Source: an uncultured Clostridia bacterium
Lineage (GTDB): Bacteria; Bacillota; Clostridia; Oscillospirales; Oscillospiraceae
Length of the DNA stretch: 14,792 bases
Assembly (NCBI GenBank): GCA_946184215.1
Contig: CAMHER010000031.1
Coordinates: 1 to 14,792, forward strand
Direction of reading: 5' to 3'
Of the stretch, positions 7,544-14,792 are shown piece after piece (positions within the stretch are counted from its first letter, which is position 1; every line of letters begins with the position of its first letter). The translations under genes were made by a program, and so were the position numbers. Below the pieces are notes generated by a model, which saw only the letters and a list, made by a program, of their open reading frames with translations, searched no databases and was not told the origin of the DNA.

Positions 7544-10387
7544 TTACTGCAGATTAGCTTTCTCAAAGAGGGGTTTAAGATATTCGCCGGTATAGCTTTT
7601 GCCGCATTTGATGCACGCTTCCGGCGTACCGGCAAAAACAAGCGTTCCGCCGCCGTCGCCCCCCTCCGGGCCAAGGTCGATAATGTGGTCGGCAACCTTG
7701 ATCACGTCGAGGTTATGCTCGATAACAATGACCGTGTTCCCTGCATCCACAAGACGGTCCAGGATATGGATCAGCTTATGGATGTCGGCCACATGAAGTC
7801 CGGTCGTCGGCTCGTCGAGGACATAGACCGTCGATCCGGTTTCCCGCTTGGCCAGCTCAGTGGCCAGTTTAACCCGCTGCGCCTCACCACCGGACAACGT
7901 CGTGCTGGATTGGCCCAGCCGGACATAGCCAAGCCCGACATCCAACAGTGTCTCGATCTTGCGGCGGACCTTGGGCTGGTTTTCAAAAAAGGTATAGGCC
8001 TCCTCGACCGTCATGTCCAGAACGTCGGAAATACTTTTTCCCTTATACTTGACCTCAAGTGTTTCGCGGTTGTAGCGTTTTCCCTTGCAGACCTCACAGG
8101 GGACAAACACGTCCGGCAGAAAATGCATCTCGATCTTTACCAGGCCGTCGCCGGAGCATGCCTCGCAGCGGCCACCCTTTACATTAAAGGAAAAGCGGCT
8201 TTGTCCAAAGCCCCGCGCTTTGGCATCCGGTGTGGAAGCAAAAATATCGCGAATGTCGTTAAAGACTCCGGTATAGGTCGCCGGATTGGAGCGCGGCGTG
8301 CGGCCGATCGGGCTCTGGTCAATGCAGATGACTTTGTCCACATATTCGAGCCCTTCTATTCCGTCAGAGCGTCCGGGGCGCACTTTGACGCGATTCTTTT
8401 CCGCTGCAAGTGTTTTGTACAGGATCTCATTGACAAGCGAGGATTTTCCGCTTCCGGAAACACCTGTCACGCAAATCAGTTTCCCGAGCGGGAAGGAAAC
8501 GTCGATGTTTTTCAGGTTATTCTCTCTTGCGCCGCGTACTACCAGGCTTTGCCCGGTCCCTTTTCTGCGTTTGGCAGGTATCGGAATACTGCGCTTACCG
8601 CTTAAATAAGCGCCGGTGATCGACCTTTCGCAGGCACAGATGTCCTCCACCGTGCCTGCGCAGACGACCTCACCGCCGTTGACACCGGCTCCCGGGCCGA
8701 TGTCAATAATATGGTCGGCTGCGCGCATGGTCTCCTCATCATGCTCTACTACGATCAGCGTGTTTCCGAGATCTCGCAGTTCCTTCAGTGTCCGGATCAG
8801 CTTGGCGTTGTCCCGCTGATGCAAGCCGATGCTCGGCTCATCAAGAATATAGAGAACGCCCATCAAGCTCGAGCCGATCTGCGTTGCAAGACGGATCCGC
8901 TGGCTTTCACCGCCGGAGAGCGTCGCCGCAGCGCGGGAAAGCGTCAGGTATCCAAGTCCTACGCTGACAAGGAATCCAAGACGCGCCCGAATCTCCTTGA
9001 TGATTCGCTCGGCAATCAGCATTTCTTTCTCGCTGAATTGCTGCTCATCAAGAAAGCGCAGTGCGTCCGTCACGGAGAGATCGGAAAACTCAGCAATGCT
9101 CATACCGCCGACCGTGACGGCGAGGGCCGTTTTTTTCAGACGTCTACCGCCGCAGTCCGGGCACGGGATCTCCGCCATACACTCTTCGATATCTTCCCGC
9201 ATGGACGGGCTCTGCGTTTCTTTATAGCGGCGCTGGAGATTGTTTACGATCCCCTCAAACTCTCTTTTGATTACGCCGAAGCCTTCATTTTTCTCAAAGC
9301 GGAGCTGAAGCTGCTCCCCTTTTGTTCCATACAGAATCGCATCCAGACCCTCTTTTGGAATGCTTCTGACAGGGTCTGTCAACTTGAAGTGATACCGTTT
9401 GGCAAGCGCTTCAAAATACATTTTTGATATGGAATCGCTCTTGACGTTTCCCCAGCCGCTGGCTGTAATAGCTCCGTCCATAATGCTGAGCGACGGGTTA
9501 GGGATGATCAGTTCGGGATCGACCAGGAGCTGGAGTCCAAGTCCTGTGCAGGTCGGACATGCGCCGTAGGGGTTGTTGAAGGAAAACAACCGCGGCGTCA
9601 GCTCCTCGATCGAGATACCACAGTCCTCACAGGCGTAATTCTGTGAAAAGCTCAGCATCCGGCTCTCTTCCCCCATCACTTCGACGAACACAATGCCGCC
9701 GGACAGCGCCAGGGCCGTCTCTGTGGAATCGGTGAGACGGCGGACGATCTCGTCCTTGACGACAAGCCGATCCACCACGATTTCTATATTATGCTTTTTG
9801 TTTTTTTCCAGCCGGATCTCCTCTGACAGATCATAGAGGATCCCGTCTACGCGAGCGCGGACGTATCCTGAGCGCTTGGCGTCTTCCAATACCTTGGTGT
9901 GCTCACCCTTACGCCCGCGGACGACAGGCGCGAGAATCTGAATGCGCGTACCGCGCGGCAGGTCCATGATCTGATCGACAATCTGGTCGATCGACTGCTG
10001 GCGGATCTCTTTTCCGCATTTCGGGCAATGCGGGATCCCGATCCGTGCCCAGAGAAGTCGCAGATAGTCATAGATCTCCGTGACGGTCCCTACAGTGGAG
10101 CGCGGGTTTTTGGAAGTCGTTTTCTGGTCAATGGAGATGGCCGGAGACAAGCCGTCAATGTAATCCACATCGGGCTTGTCCATCTGCCCAAGAAACATTC
10201 GCGCATAGGAACTGAGACTTTCAACATAGCGTCTCTGCCCTTCGGCATAGATCGTGTCAAAAGCCAGGCTTGATTTTCCGCTGCCGGATAAGCCTGTGAT
10301 CACGACCAGTTTATCCCGTGGAATCTCTACATCGATATTCTTCAGGTTGTTTTCCCGTGCGCCTTTTATATAGATGCTTTCCTGCAT
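7544..10387 (-). CDS. uvrA: UvrA, excinuclease ABC subunit A
   Basis: Full-length 947-residue damage-recognition ATPase of nucleotide excision repair, which scans DNA as a dimer and loads UvrB. It has two ABC ATPase modules. The first has Walker A GLSGSGKS (32-39), signature LSGGESQ (490-496) and Walker B VLYILDEPS (511-519). The second has Walker A GVSGSGKS (642-649), LSGGEAQ (831-837) and VYVLDEPTTGLH (854-865). Zinc modules are CEDC...CPTC (253-280), CPDC (409-412) and CEAC...CEVC (741-767); a further CPKC pair is at 121-124. The ATG at 10387 shares one base with the ybaK stop (TAATG). AGGAG inside the last ybaK codons (about 10394-10398) serves as ribosome-binding site. No LexA-type GAAC-N4-GTTC box was found at the operon promoter. 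Nothing essential is missing. Confidence 0.98.
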   Translation of the reverse strand: MQESIYIKGARENNLKNIDVEIPRDKLVVITGLSGSGKSSLAFDTIYAEGQRRYVESLSSYARMFLGQMDKPDVDYIDGLSPAISIDQKTTSKNPRSTVGTVTEIYDYLRLLWARIGIPHCPKCGKEIRQQSIDQIVDQIMDLPRGTRIQILAPVVRGRKGEHTKVLEDAKRSGYVRARVDGILYDLSEEIRLEKNKKHNIEIVVDRLVVKDEIVRRLTDSTETALALSGGIVFVEVMGEESRMLSFSQNYACEDCGISIEELTPRLFSFNNPYGACPTCTGLGLQLLVDPELIIPNPSLSIMDGAITASGWGNVKSDSISKMYFEALAKRYHFKLTDPVRSIPKEGLDAILYGTKGEQLQLRFEKNEGFGVIKREFEGIVNNLQRRYKETQSPSMREDIEECMAEIPCPDCGGRRLKKTALAVTVGGMSIAEFSDLSVTDALRFLDEQQFSEKEMLIAERIIKEIRARLGFLVSVGLGYLTLSRAAATLSGGESQRIRLATQIGSSLMGVLYILDEPSIGLHQRDNAKLIRTLKELRDLGNTLIVVEHDEETMRAADHIIDIGPGAGVNGGEVVCAGTVEDICACERSITGAYLSGKRSIPIPAKRRKGTGQSLVVRGARENNLKNIDVSFPLGKLICVTGVSGSGKSSLVNEILYKTLAAEKNRVKVRPGRSDGIEGLEYVDKVICIDQSPIGRTPRSNPATYTGVFNDIRDIFASTPDAKARGFGQSRFSFNVKGGRCEACSGDGLVKIEMHFLPDVFVPCEVCKGKRYNRETLEVKYKGKSISDVLDMTVEEAYTFFENQPKVRRKIETLLDVGLGYVRLGQSSTTLSGGEAQRVKLATELAKRETGSTVYVLDEPTTGLHVADIHKLIHILDRLVDAGNTVIVIEHNLDVIKVADHIIDLGPEGGDGGGTLVFAGTPEACIKCGKSYTGEYLKPLFEKANLQ

Positions 10388-10869
10388 TACGGCTCCTTTG
10401 TGATTTCGGCTGTGACAGCCCGTGTCAATCCAATCAAATCTTGAGGTGCAAGTTCGACCTGCGCACCGATCTTTCCGGCGCTGACAATGATGGTATCCTG
10501 CTTCAATGCACTGCTGTCAAAGCAAGTACGATACTGCTTCTTCATTCCAATGGGAGAACAGCCGCCGCGAACATAGCCGGTGAGCGGGGTGATTTCGCTG
10601 ACATGGATCATTTCGATCGATTTTTCCCCGACGGCTTTGGCCGCAAGCTTCAGGTCAAGCTCTTTGGCGACAGGGATGACAAAGACGAAGAGATTTTTGC
10701 TGCTTCCGCGCGTGACAAGCGTTTTGAATACGCAGTCCGGTGTCCTTCCAATCAATCCGGCAACTGTCACGCCGTCCACGGCGGTTTCACCGTGAGGATA
10801 TTCGTGTGCGGTATAACAGATCTTCTTCTGATCCAGCAGCCGCATCACATTCGTTTTCTGTTCTGCCAT
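10387..10869 (-). CDS. ybaK: YbaK/EbsC-type Cys-tRNA(Pro)/Cys-tRNA deacylase
   Basis: A 160-residue YbaK-family protein. The family hydrolyses mischarged aminoacyl-tRNA in trans, typically Cys-tRNA(Pro), to keep translation accurate. Visible features are CVFKTLV with the catalytic Lys49 (46-52), FVFVIPVAKELDLK (61-74), and the substrate-loop motif GYVRGGCSPIGM (98-109). Length matches the family (about 155-165). An ATG six codons earlier (10887) is possible, but ATG 10869 has AAAGG (10877-10881) seven bases away and gives the usual N-terminus MAEQKTNVMRLL, so it is preferred. It is the first gene of a long operon, behind its own promoter, and overlaps uvrA by one base. Confidence 0.95.
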   Translation of the reverse strand: MAEQKTNVMRLLDQKKICYTAHEYPHGETAVDGVTVAGLIGRTPDCVFKTLVTRGSSKNLFVFVIPVAKELDLKLAAKAVGEKSIEMIHVSEITPLTGYVRGGCSPIGMKKQYRTCFDSSALKQDTIIVSAGKIGAQVELAPQDLIGLTRAVTAEITKEP

Positions 10870-10908
10870 ATGAAAACCTTTCATCATTACAAAATGCTTA
10901 TTCGATTT

Positions 10909-10937
10909 ATTTTACCCTATAATCTTTTATCTTTCAA
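10909..10937 (-). promoter_or_regulatory. Promoter of the ybaK-uvrA-recD2-VWA-MoxR-hydrolase operon
   Basis: On the minus strand TTGAAA (10937-10932) lies 17 bases from TAAAAT (10914-10909); each hexamer matches 5 of 6 consensus bases. The expected transcription start near 10902 gives a leader of about 33 bases. It stands just behind the terminator of the preceding operon. I found no other promoter of this quality between here and 1663 in the gene junctions. Confidence 0.77.
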
Positions 10938-10940
10938 TAG

Positions 10941-10980
10941 AAAAAGACAAAACAAAATCGGCGGCTGAACCAAGCCGCCG
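10941..10980 (-). terminator. Intrinsic terminator after the tetR gene
   Basis: CGGCGGCT (10959-10966) and AGCCGCCG (10973-10980) form a perfect 8-bp GC-rich stem with a 6-base loop. Read on the minus strand, the stem is followed by ATTTTGTTTTGTC and then a run of T (10941-10958). It lies 18 bases beyond the tetR stop. The opposite direction lacks an adjacent T-tract, so it works for the minus strand. Confidence 0.88.
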
Positions 10981-10998
10981 ATAAACCATATACTTTTT

Positions 10999-11556
10999 TC
11001 AGCTGTGATCAAAGCGTCTGAGCAGATTCTCCACACTGTTATCAAGTACGGTGAGGCACTGTTCTACCGTGATCTCAGGCGGGAGCTGCATTCCGAGATC
11101 CAGCCACTGAGAAATAACGCCGACGACGCAGTTGGAATAGAACTCCACAACAAACTCAAAATCACGTCTGTCGATCTTCATATTCTGCGAGACAATGACC
11201 GCAAAACTGCGGATGCAGTTTTGAAGCTTTTGTTTATAAAAGCGAAGCATGTAGGTCCTGTTGGGAGAATTGTAGATATTCAGCGCGAAATCTGCGTTCT
11301 GCATCAGGTATTTGAAAAACATGGAGACATCTTCACGCCAGCGCTCATACTTGACTTCGTGGGGCAGGTTTTTTTCCGCATCAGCTTCAAAGACCCATTC
11401 CAGAAGATCATATACGTCGTCAAAATGATAATAAAAGGTCTGCCGATTGACATTACAGATCTCCGCCAGATCCTTGACTGTGATCTTGTCGATCGGTTTG
11501 ATCGCCATCATTTTCTTCAGCGCAGCTCCAAGCGCCTCTTTTGTAGATGAAGACAT
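10999..11556 (-). CDS. TetR/AcrR-family regulator (DhaS-like)
   Basis: A 185-residue regulator with an N-terminal helix-turn-helix: ITVKDLAEICNVNRQTFYYH (25-44) followed by FDDVYDLLEWVF. The STKEAL...K opening and the NRQTFYYHF recognition helix resemble the group containing DhaS, a dihydroxyacetone-kinase regulator. The C-terminal ligand and dimer domain (about 60-185) gives no clue to the effector. GAGGAG (11561-11566) stands four bases before the ATG. It is the last gene of the P-type ATPase operon, 27 bases after the HAD gene, so it is probably made together with the genes it may control; the operon's promoter and any operator are outside or at the right edge of the window. TetR membership is secure, target and ligand are not. 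Confidence 0.9.
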   Translation of the reverse strand: MSSSTKEALGAALKKMMAIKPIDKITVKDLAEICNVNRQTFYYHFDDVYDLLEWVFEADAEKNLPHEVKYERWREDVSMFFKYLMQNADFALNIYNSPNRTYMLRFYKQKLQNCIRSFAVIVSQNMKIDRRDFEFVVEFYSNCVVGVISQWLDLGMQLPPEITVEQCLTVLDNSVENLLRRFDHS

Positions 11557-11583
11557 CGTTCTCCTCTTTCTCTCGCTGTTATA

Positions 11584-12147
11584 TCAGGCCTCTGGCCAAG
11601 CAGAAAGCTTTCCCCTGCTGACCAGAAAAGCTTTATCCGCCAGTGCGGCCAACGGGCCGTCAGAAAGCGAATCCGAATAAAAGCCCTGTATTTTCCCGGC
11701 TGGATAGGCAGAGAAAAAGCGTCTTACTTTTTCTCTGTCGTGACAGTTCTCGCCCTCGATTCTGCCGCTGAAAGGGTCCATTTTTGTAGCAAGCAGCGAA
11801 ACGCCGAGCCTCTTCGCCGCCACTCTCACCAGAAACTCCGGTGAGGCCGATATGATCAGATCATCCGGCTTTTTTTGCGCAAGATACCACGATCCTATGC
11901 CGGAAAAATGCTCGTCCCAAAAGCGCTCTGCTGTCTGCTCCGGGTCAGGAAGAAATCGGAGAAAAGAAAAAAGCTGTTCTTTCAGTTCTTTCGTCCGGAT
12001 CGATTTACAGGCGTAGCGTACCGAACAAATCACAGTCTGCGGGAGAGTCCTCAGCACCGCACCGGGATAGTGTTTCAAACAGAACAGGAAAAAAGAATAC
12101 GAGCTGTCAGGATAGTAAATGGTCTTGTCAAAATCGTAAACATTCAT
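11584..12147 (-). CDS. HAD-superfamily IB phosphatase, SerB-like
   Basis: A 187-residue phosphohydrolase. Motif I is DFDKTI with nucleophile Asp5 and Asp7; motif II is LIISASPEF (about 96-104); a conserved Lys lies in DREKVRRF; motif IV is FYSDSLSDGPL (about 156-166). The layout is that of HAD subclass IB with a helical cap (about 15-90), the group of phosphoserine phosphatase and related small-molecule or phospholipid-head phosphatases. The substrate cannot be read from sequence. The gene begins at TAA-ACA-ATG directly after the nitroreductase stop, which lies in the same frame. No Shine-Dalgarno is visible, so translation likely depends on ribosomes finishing the upstream gene. The stop is 27 bases before tetR. 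Confidence 0.88.
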   Translation of the reverse strand: MNVYDFDKTIYYPDSSYSFFLFCLKHYPGAVLRTLPQTVICSVRYACKSIRTKELKEQLFSFLRFLPDPEQTAERFWDEHFSGIGSWYLAQKKPDDLIISASPEFLVRVAAKRLGVSLLATKMDPFSGRIEGENCHDREKVRRFFSAYPAGKIQGFYSDSLSDGPLAALADKAFLVSRGKLSAWPEA

Positions 12148-12150
12148 TGT

Positions 12151-12669
12151 TTACAGAACATAAGTGACATAGTTTTCTTTGCGTGTTTTCATGGCAGGTT
12201 CCTCGTCGGGATAGCCGAGAATACAATGGCCGATTCCGATCCAATCCCCTTCCACTCCCCACTTTTTCAGCAGCGCTTTGCCGGCATCGGAAGCAAAAAC
12301 CTCTTTTGCCCGGTTGATCCAGCAGGAGCCGAGGCCGATCGCCTTGGCCGCGTTCATCAGATTTCCAAGGACGAGGCTGCCGTCCTCAACTGCATAGGGG
12401 CTGTTGGCGTCTGCCAGAACGACCAGGACCGTCGGTGCGCCATAGAAGGGATCGCTCTGCGTTCCGAGAACAGCCGCATTCAGTCTGGACAGCTCATCAC
12501 GCGTGGCTTTATCCTGAACGGCAACAATGATCGCAGATTGTCCGTTCTTTCCAGAGGGAGCGCATACGCCGGCGCGGACAACGGCGTCAAGCTCTTCCCG
12601 CGTGATCTGTTTGCTTTGATAGCGGCGGATGCTTCTTCTTTCATATAAAGTTTTCATCGCTTCGTTCAT
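12151..12669 (-). CDS. Nitroreductase-family FMN oxidoreductase
   Basis: A 172-residue single-domain nitroreductase. The family uses FMN and NAD(P)H to reduce nitro groups, quinones or other acceptors in the cytoplasm. FMN-contacting segments are ERRSIRRYQ (10-18), APSGKNGQ (about 37-44) and the C-terminal IGHCILGYPDEEPAMKTRKENYV, which has the usual GYP and RK pattern. The frame is open 18 codons further up, but the ATG at 12669 has AAGG (12677-12680) seven bases away and gives the standard start MNEAMKTLYERRS. The first codons overlap the P-type ATPase end by 29 bases, which implies coupled translation. The natural substrate is unknown. Confidence 0.93.
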   Translation of the reverse strand: MNEAMKTLYERRSIRRYQSKQITREELDAVVRAGVCAPSGKNGQSAIIVAVQDKATRDELSRLNAAVLGTQSDPFYGAPTVLVVLADANSPYAVEDGSLVLGNLMNAAKAIGLGSCWINRAKEVFASDAGKALLKKWGVEGDWIGIGHCILGYPDEEPAMKTRKENYVTYVL

Positions 12670-14722
12670 TATGAGACCTTCCTTTCCTCCATTTGATCCT
12701 GGGTTTCGGTGTACCTTCTTCATAATTCAGAACATAATAGGCGCTAAAGGCTTCAAAAGCGACGAGCGCACACTGCAACAGGGCAGAAAAGGTCAGAGGG
12801 AAAACACCTGCCGCACCGAAAATCAGCACCGCCAGCTTCACCGCGCCGAAAACCACAGCGCTGCGAAAGGCTGCTCTCGAGGCCCGCTGAACGATCTGGT
12901 AAGCTTTAGGCAGCATGTGTATATTCTCGCCCAAAATTGCAATATCTGCAGCCTCCATGGCTTCGGGCTTATCAAGGCAGCCCAGGGCGATGCCCACCGT
13001 GGCACGGCGAAGGACCTCGGTATCGCAAATTCCGTCACCGACAAACGCCAGCGTCGTGTTGACATTGCGGTTCGTCATCAGATATTCGACCGCTTTTTCC
13101 TTTTCTTCCGGCGTGAGTTCCGCTTTGACAAGATCAAAGTTCAGCACAGACGCGATCTTGCGGGCGGAAGAGTGAACGTCTCCTGTAAGCAGGACACTTG
13201 TTTTGACACCGCTGATCCGCAGCTCTTCAAGGGCGTCGAACGCGCCTTCCCGAACAGCGTCATCCAGGATGATATGGCCGACATACCGATTGTCGATCGA
13301 CACATGGATCGCCGACCCGGGGACACTTGGATTATCATAGGATATTCCGTGTTCTTCCATCAGCGCGGCATTTCCTACATAGACATTTCTTCCGTCAATA
13401 AAAGCGCAAACACCGCGGCCGGGTGTTTCTTCGATGCTCACGACCTTGATATCCGAGGCATACACACCGCTTGCCGTCACGAGAGCCTGTGCGATCGGAT
13501 GACGGGAGTTCAGTTCTGCAGCACCAGCCAAAAAGAGAAGCTGACTTTCACTGACGCCCTTCGGAAAGACGTCCTTAATCCGATAGCGTCCTTCGGTCAC
13601 GGTGCCTGTCTTGTCAAAAACAATCGTCTCTGCGCGTGAAAGAGCTTCAATCGCATCGTGGCCCTTGAAAATGAGCCCTCGTGCCGCCGCATAGGCCGCC
13701 GCACAATCATAGGTAAGCTTTACGCTCTGCACAATGGAATAAAGCTGCGAAGCCGTCAGCACAACCGCAGAACGGGTAAACCACATCTGCCAGTTCCCCG
13801 TCGTGATCGACGGGGCAATTGCCAGTGCAAGTGCCGCGATCACCAGAATCGGAGAGGCATAGGAGATGACCCTTTGGATCAGTCGTTCCTGCGAGGACTT
13901 GTGCATCCAGGAGTTTTCCGCAGCTCTGATCAATGTGCTGCAAGTCGAGTTTTGCTGGTCGTCTGTTGCGCGGATTCTGACCGGCGCCGTAATGTTTACA
14001 GAGCCGGAAACGGCTGTACTGCCCGCAGCCACAGGAATACTGAAACTGCCGCCGACAAGGGAGGATGCATCCAGGACAGAGGTTCCGTCAAGAATAACAC
14101 CGTCAGCCGGGACGGTTTCTCCCGCATATACTTCAAAAACGTCGCCTGCTTTGAGCTCGCTTGCCCGGATCACGGAGACGTCGCTTCCCTTGACCAGATT
14201 TGCCTTCTCCGCACGCAGCGCATAGAGTGCGCTGACCTTTTCCGATTGTATCCTTTCCACATAAGCAAGGGCCAAATCACTGAGTTTTACGAAAACCATC
14301 ACGGCTGCGCCGCCGGCATAGGATCCCGCGCAGAAAGCCAGCAGACTGGCTAAAGAAAAAATCAGTTCTCTGCCGAGGACGATCCCCATGAAGGCTTCCT
14401 GAAATGCCTCGAAAAGGTAGGTGAAGCCCGCAAGCAGGAGCGGAACAAGAAATGTGAGCAGCCGTACAGGTCCGCTTGTTGGTAAAAACCATGCAACGAC
14501 CAGAAGCAGCAGCGCCAAGAAAGCTAACGCCAACTCATAAAGACTGAACTTGCGGTCAAGCGTTTTGTTGAGCATCGCCGTCTGAAATGTATCCTCCTGC
14601 TTGGGAGCGTGCGCGTTGGCACGTTTTTTTCGTTTTCCTTCCGGGATTTTGATCTCCCTTTCTTTCAGATCAATGACGGCTTTCTTTTTTGGTTTTTCTG
14701 TTTTTGCTAGATGTTTTGCCAT
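12641..14722 (-). CDS. P1B-like P-type ATPase lacking CPx and TGE motifs
   Basis: A 693-residue membrane ATPase with heavy-metal (P1B) topology: two paired hydrophobic helices (61-80, 88-108), a second pair (119-150), a pair before the catalytic domain (288-304, 315-335) and a last pair (620-640, 643-663). The phosphorylation site DKTGT (370-374), the SRHP motif (406-409), a GRG nucleotide-site motif (435-437) and TGD (513-515) are present. Three key sites differ. The actuator TGES reads VGGS (223-226), the M4 CPC region reads LTASQLYS (322-329), and the hinge GDGIND reads GDGICD (562-567). There is no HMA domain or His-rich tail; instead the first 45 residues are strongly basic. The start ATG 14722 has AGGAG (14734-14738) upstream. 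It leads an operon with a nitroreductase, HAD phosphatase and TetR gene. Classification as P-type is certain; active transport is doubtful. Confidence 0.9.
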   Translation of the reverse strand: MAKHLAKTEKPKKKAVIDLKEREIKIPEGKRKKRANAHAPKQEDTFQTAMLNKTLDRKFSLYELALAFLALLLLVVAWFLPTSGPVRLLTFLVPLLLAGFTYLFEAFQEAFMGIVLGRELIFSLASLLAFCAGSYAGGAAVMVFVKLSDLALAYVERIQSEKVSALYALRAEKANLVKGSDVSVIRASELKAGDVFEVYAGETVPADGVILDGTSVLDASSLVGGSFSIPVAAGSTAVSGSVNITAPVRIRATDDQQNSTCSTLIRAAENSWMHKSSQERLIQRVISYASPILVIAALALAIAPSITTGNWQMWFTRSAVVLTASQLYSIVQSVKLTYDCAAAYAAARGLIFKGHDAIEALSRAETIVFDKTGTVTEGRYRIKDVFPKGVSESQLLFLAGAAELNSRHPIAQALVTASGVYASDIKVVSIEETPGRGVCAFIDGRNVYVGNAALMEEHGISYDNPSVPGSAIHVSIDNRYVGHIILDDAVREGAFDALEELRISGVKTSVLLTGDVHSSARKIASVLNFDLVKAELTPEEKEKAVEYLMTNRNVNTTLAFVGDGICDTEVLRRATVGIALGCLDKPEAMEAADIAILGENIHMLPKAYQIVQRASRAAFRSAVVFGAVKLAVLIFGAAGVFPLTFSALLQCALVAFEAFSAYYVLNYEEGTPKPRIKWRKGRSHNERSDENFI

Positions 14723-14792
14723 CTTCTCAAACTCTCCTGTATCGGCACGTTCCCTGCACGGGATACCTGTTCTATCTCATAAGGTTAATTAT
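14723..14792 (-). other. Leader region of the P-type ATPase operon, partly outside the window
   Basis: All three minus-strand frames carry a stop here (one is TAG at about 14774-14772), so no upstream gene reads through. A short hairpin TCCC-GTGCA-GGGA lies near 14760-14775 and is flanked by GTATC and GATAC. The strand begins ATAAT at the very edge, which could be the end of a -10 box. No complete promoter or operator can be called. Confidence 0.3.

Noticed and set aside
7130..8605. Open frame of 491 codons on the plus strand
   Set aside because: It spans the recD2/uvrA junction antisense to two highly conserved genes and shows no protein family features.
10890..10915. LexA/DinR box at the ybaK-uvrA promoter
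   Set aside because: Only a weak half-match (CGAAT) and no GTTC partner at the right spacing.
11005..11550. Open frame of 181 codons almost exactly opposite tetR
   Set aside because: The mirror arrangement looks striking but the TetR helix-turn-helix is unmistakable and the plus-strand product has no known features.
12629..13639. Open frame of 336 codons on the plus strand
   Set aside because: Antisense to the P-type ATPase catalytic domain, whose motifs are clear.

Overview
The window is a densely packed stretch of bacterial chromosome in which every supported gene reads on the minus strand, that is, right to left in these coordinates. Base composition is moderately GC-rich by eye. Purine-rich Shine-Dalgarno sequences precede most starts, and promoters are of the housekeeping TTGACA/TATAAT type. 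The gene set includes recD2, comF-mreB, a dihydroxyacetone-regulator-like TetR protein, and a MoxR/VWA pair with an N-terminal domain that I associate with clostridial proteins. Together these suggest a Firmicute of the class Clostridia, possibly a gut anaerobe; that assignment is inference. There are no tRNA or rRNA genes, CRISPR arrays or insertion sequences.

Right-hand operon (14722 down to 10999): a P1B-like P-type ATPase whose CPx and TGE motifs have both been replaced, a nitroreductase, a HAD-IB phosphatase and a TetR-family regulator. These genes overlap or lie within about 30 bases of each other. The run ends at an intrinsic terminator (10941-10980).

Central operon (promoter about 10909-10937, genes 10869 down to 1663): ybaK (aminoacyl-tRNA deacylase), uvrA (nucleotide excision repair), recD2 (helicase), a VWA/DUF2201-like protein, a MoxR-like AAA+ ATPase with a long N-terminal extension, and an alpha/beta hydrolase. 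Junctions are very tight: one-base TAATG overlap, 12-base gap, 3-base gap, 26-base overlap, and a Shine-Dalgarno directly behind a stop. Repair genes and the AAA+/VWA/hydrolase module are therefore probably transcribed and partly translated together.

Left-hand operon: two well-formed tandem promoters (1520-1548 and 1572-1600) drive comF and then an MreB-family actin, which runs off the left edge with 261 residues visible. This MreB has Thr where the catalytic Glu of the usual EEP motif should be.

The most interesting content is (1) the MoxR/VWA/hydrolase module, in which the VWA protein has lost its HExxH and the ATPase carries an uncharacterised N-terminal domain; (2) the P-type ATPase, which keeps its phosphorylation Asp but lacks the transport and dephosphorylation motifs; and (3) the divergent MreB.
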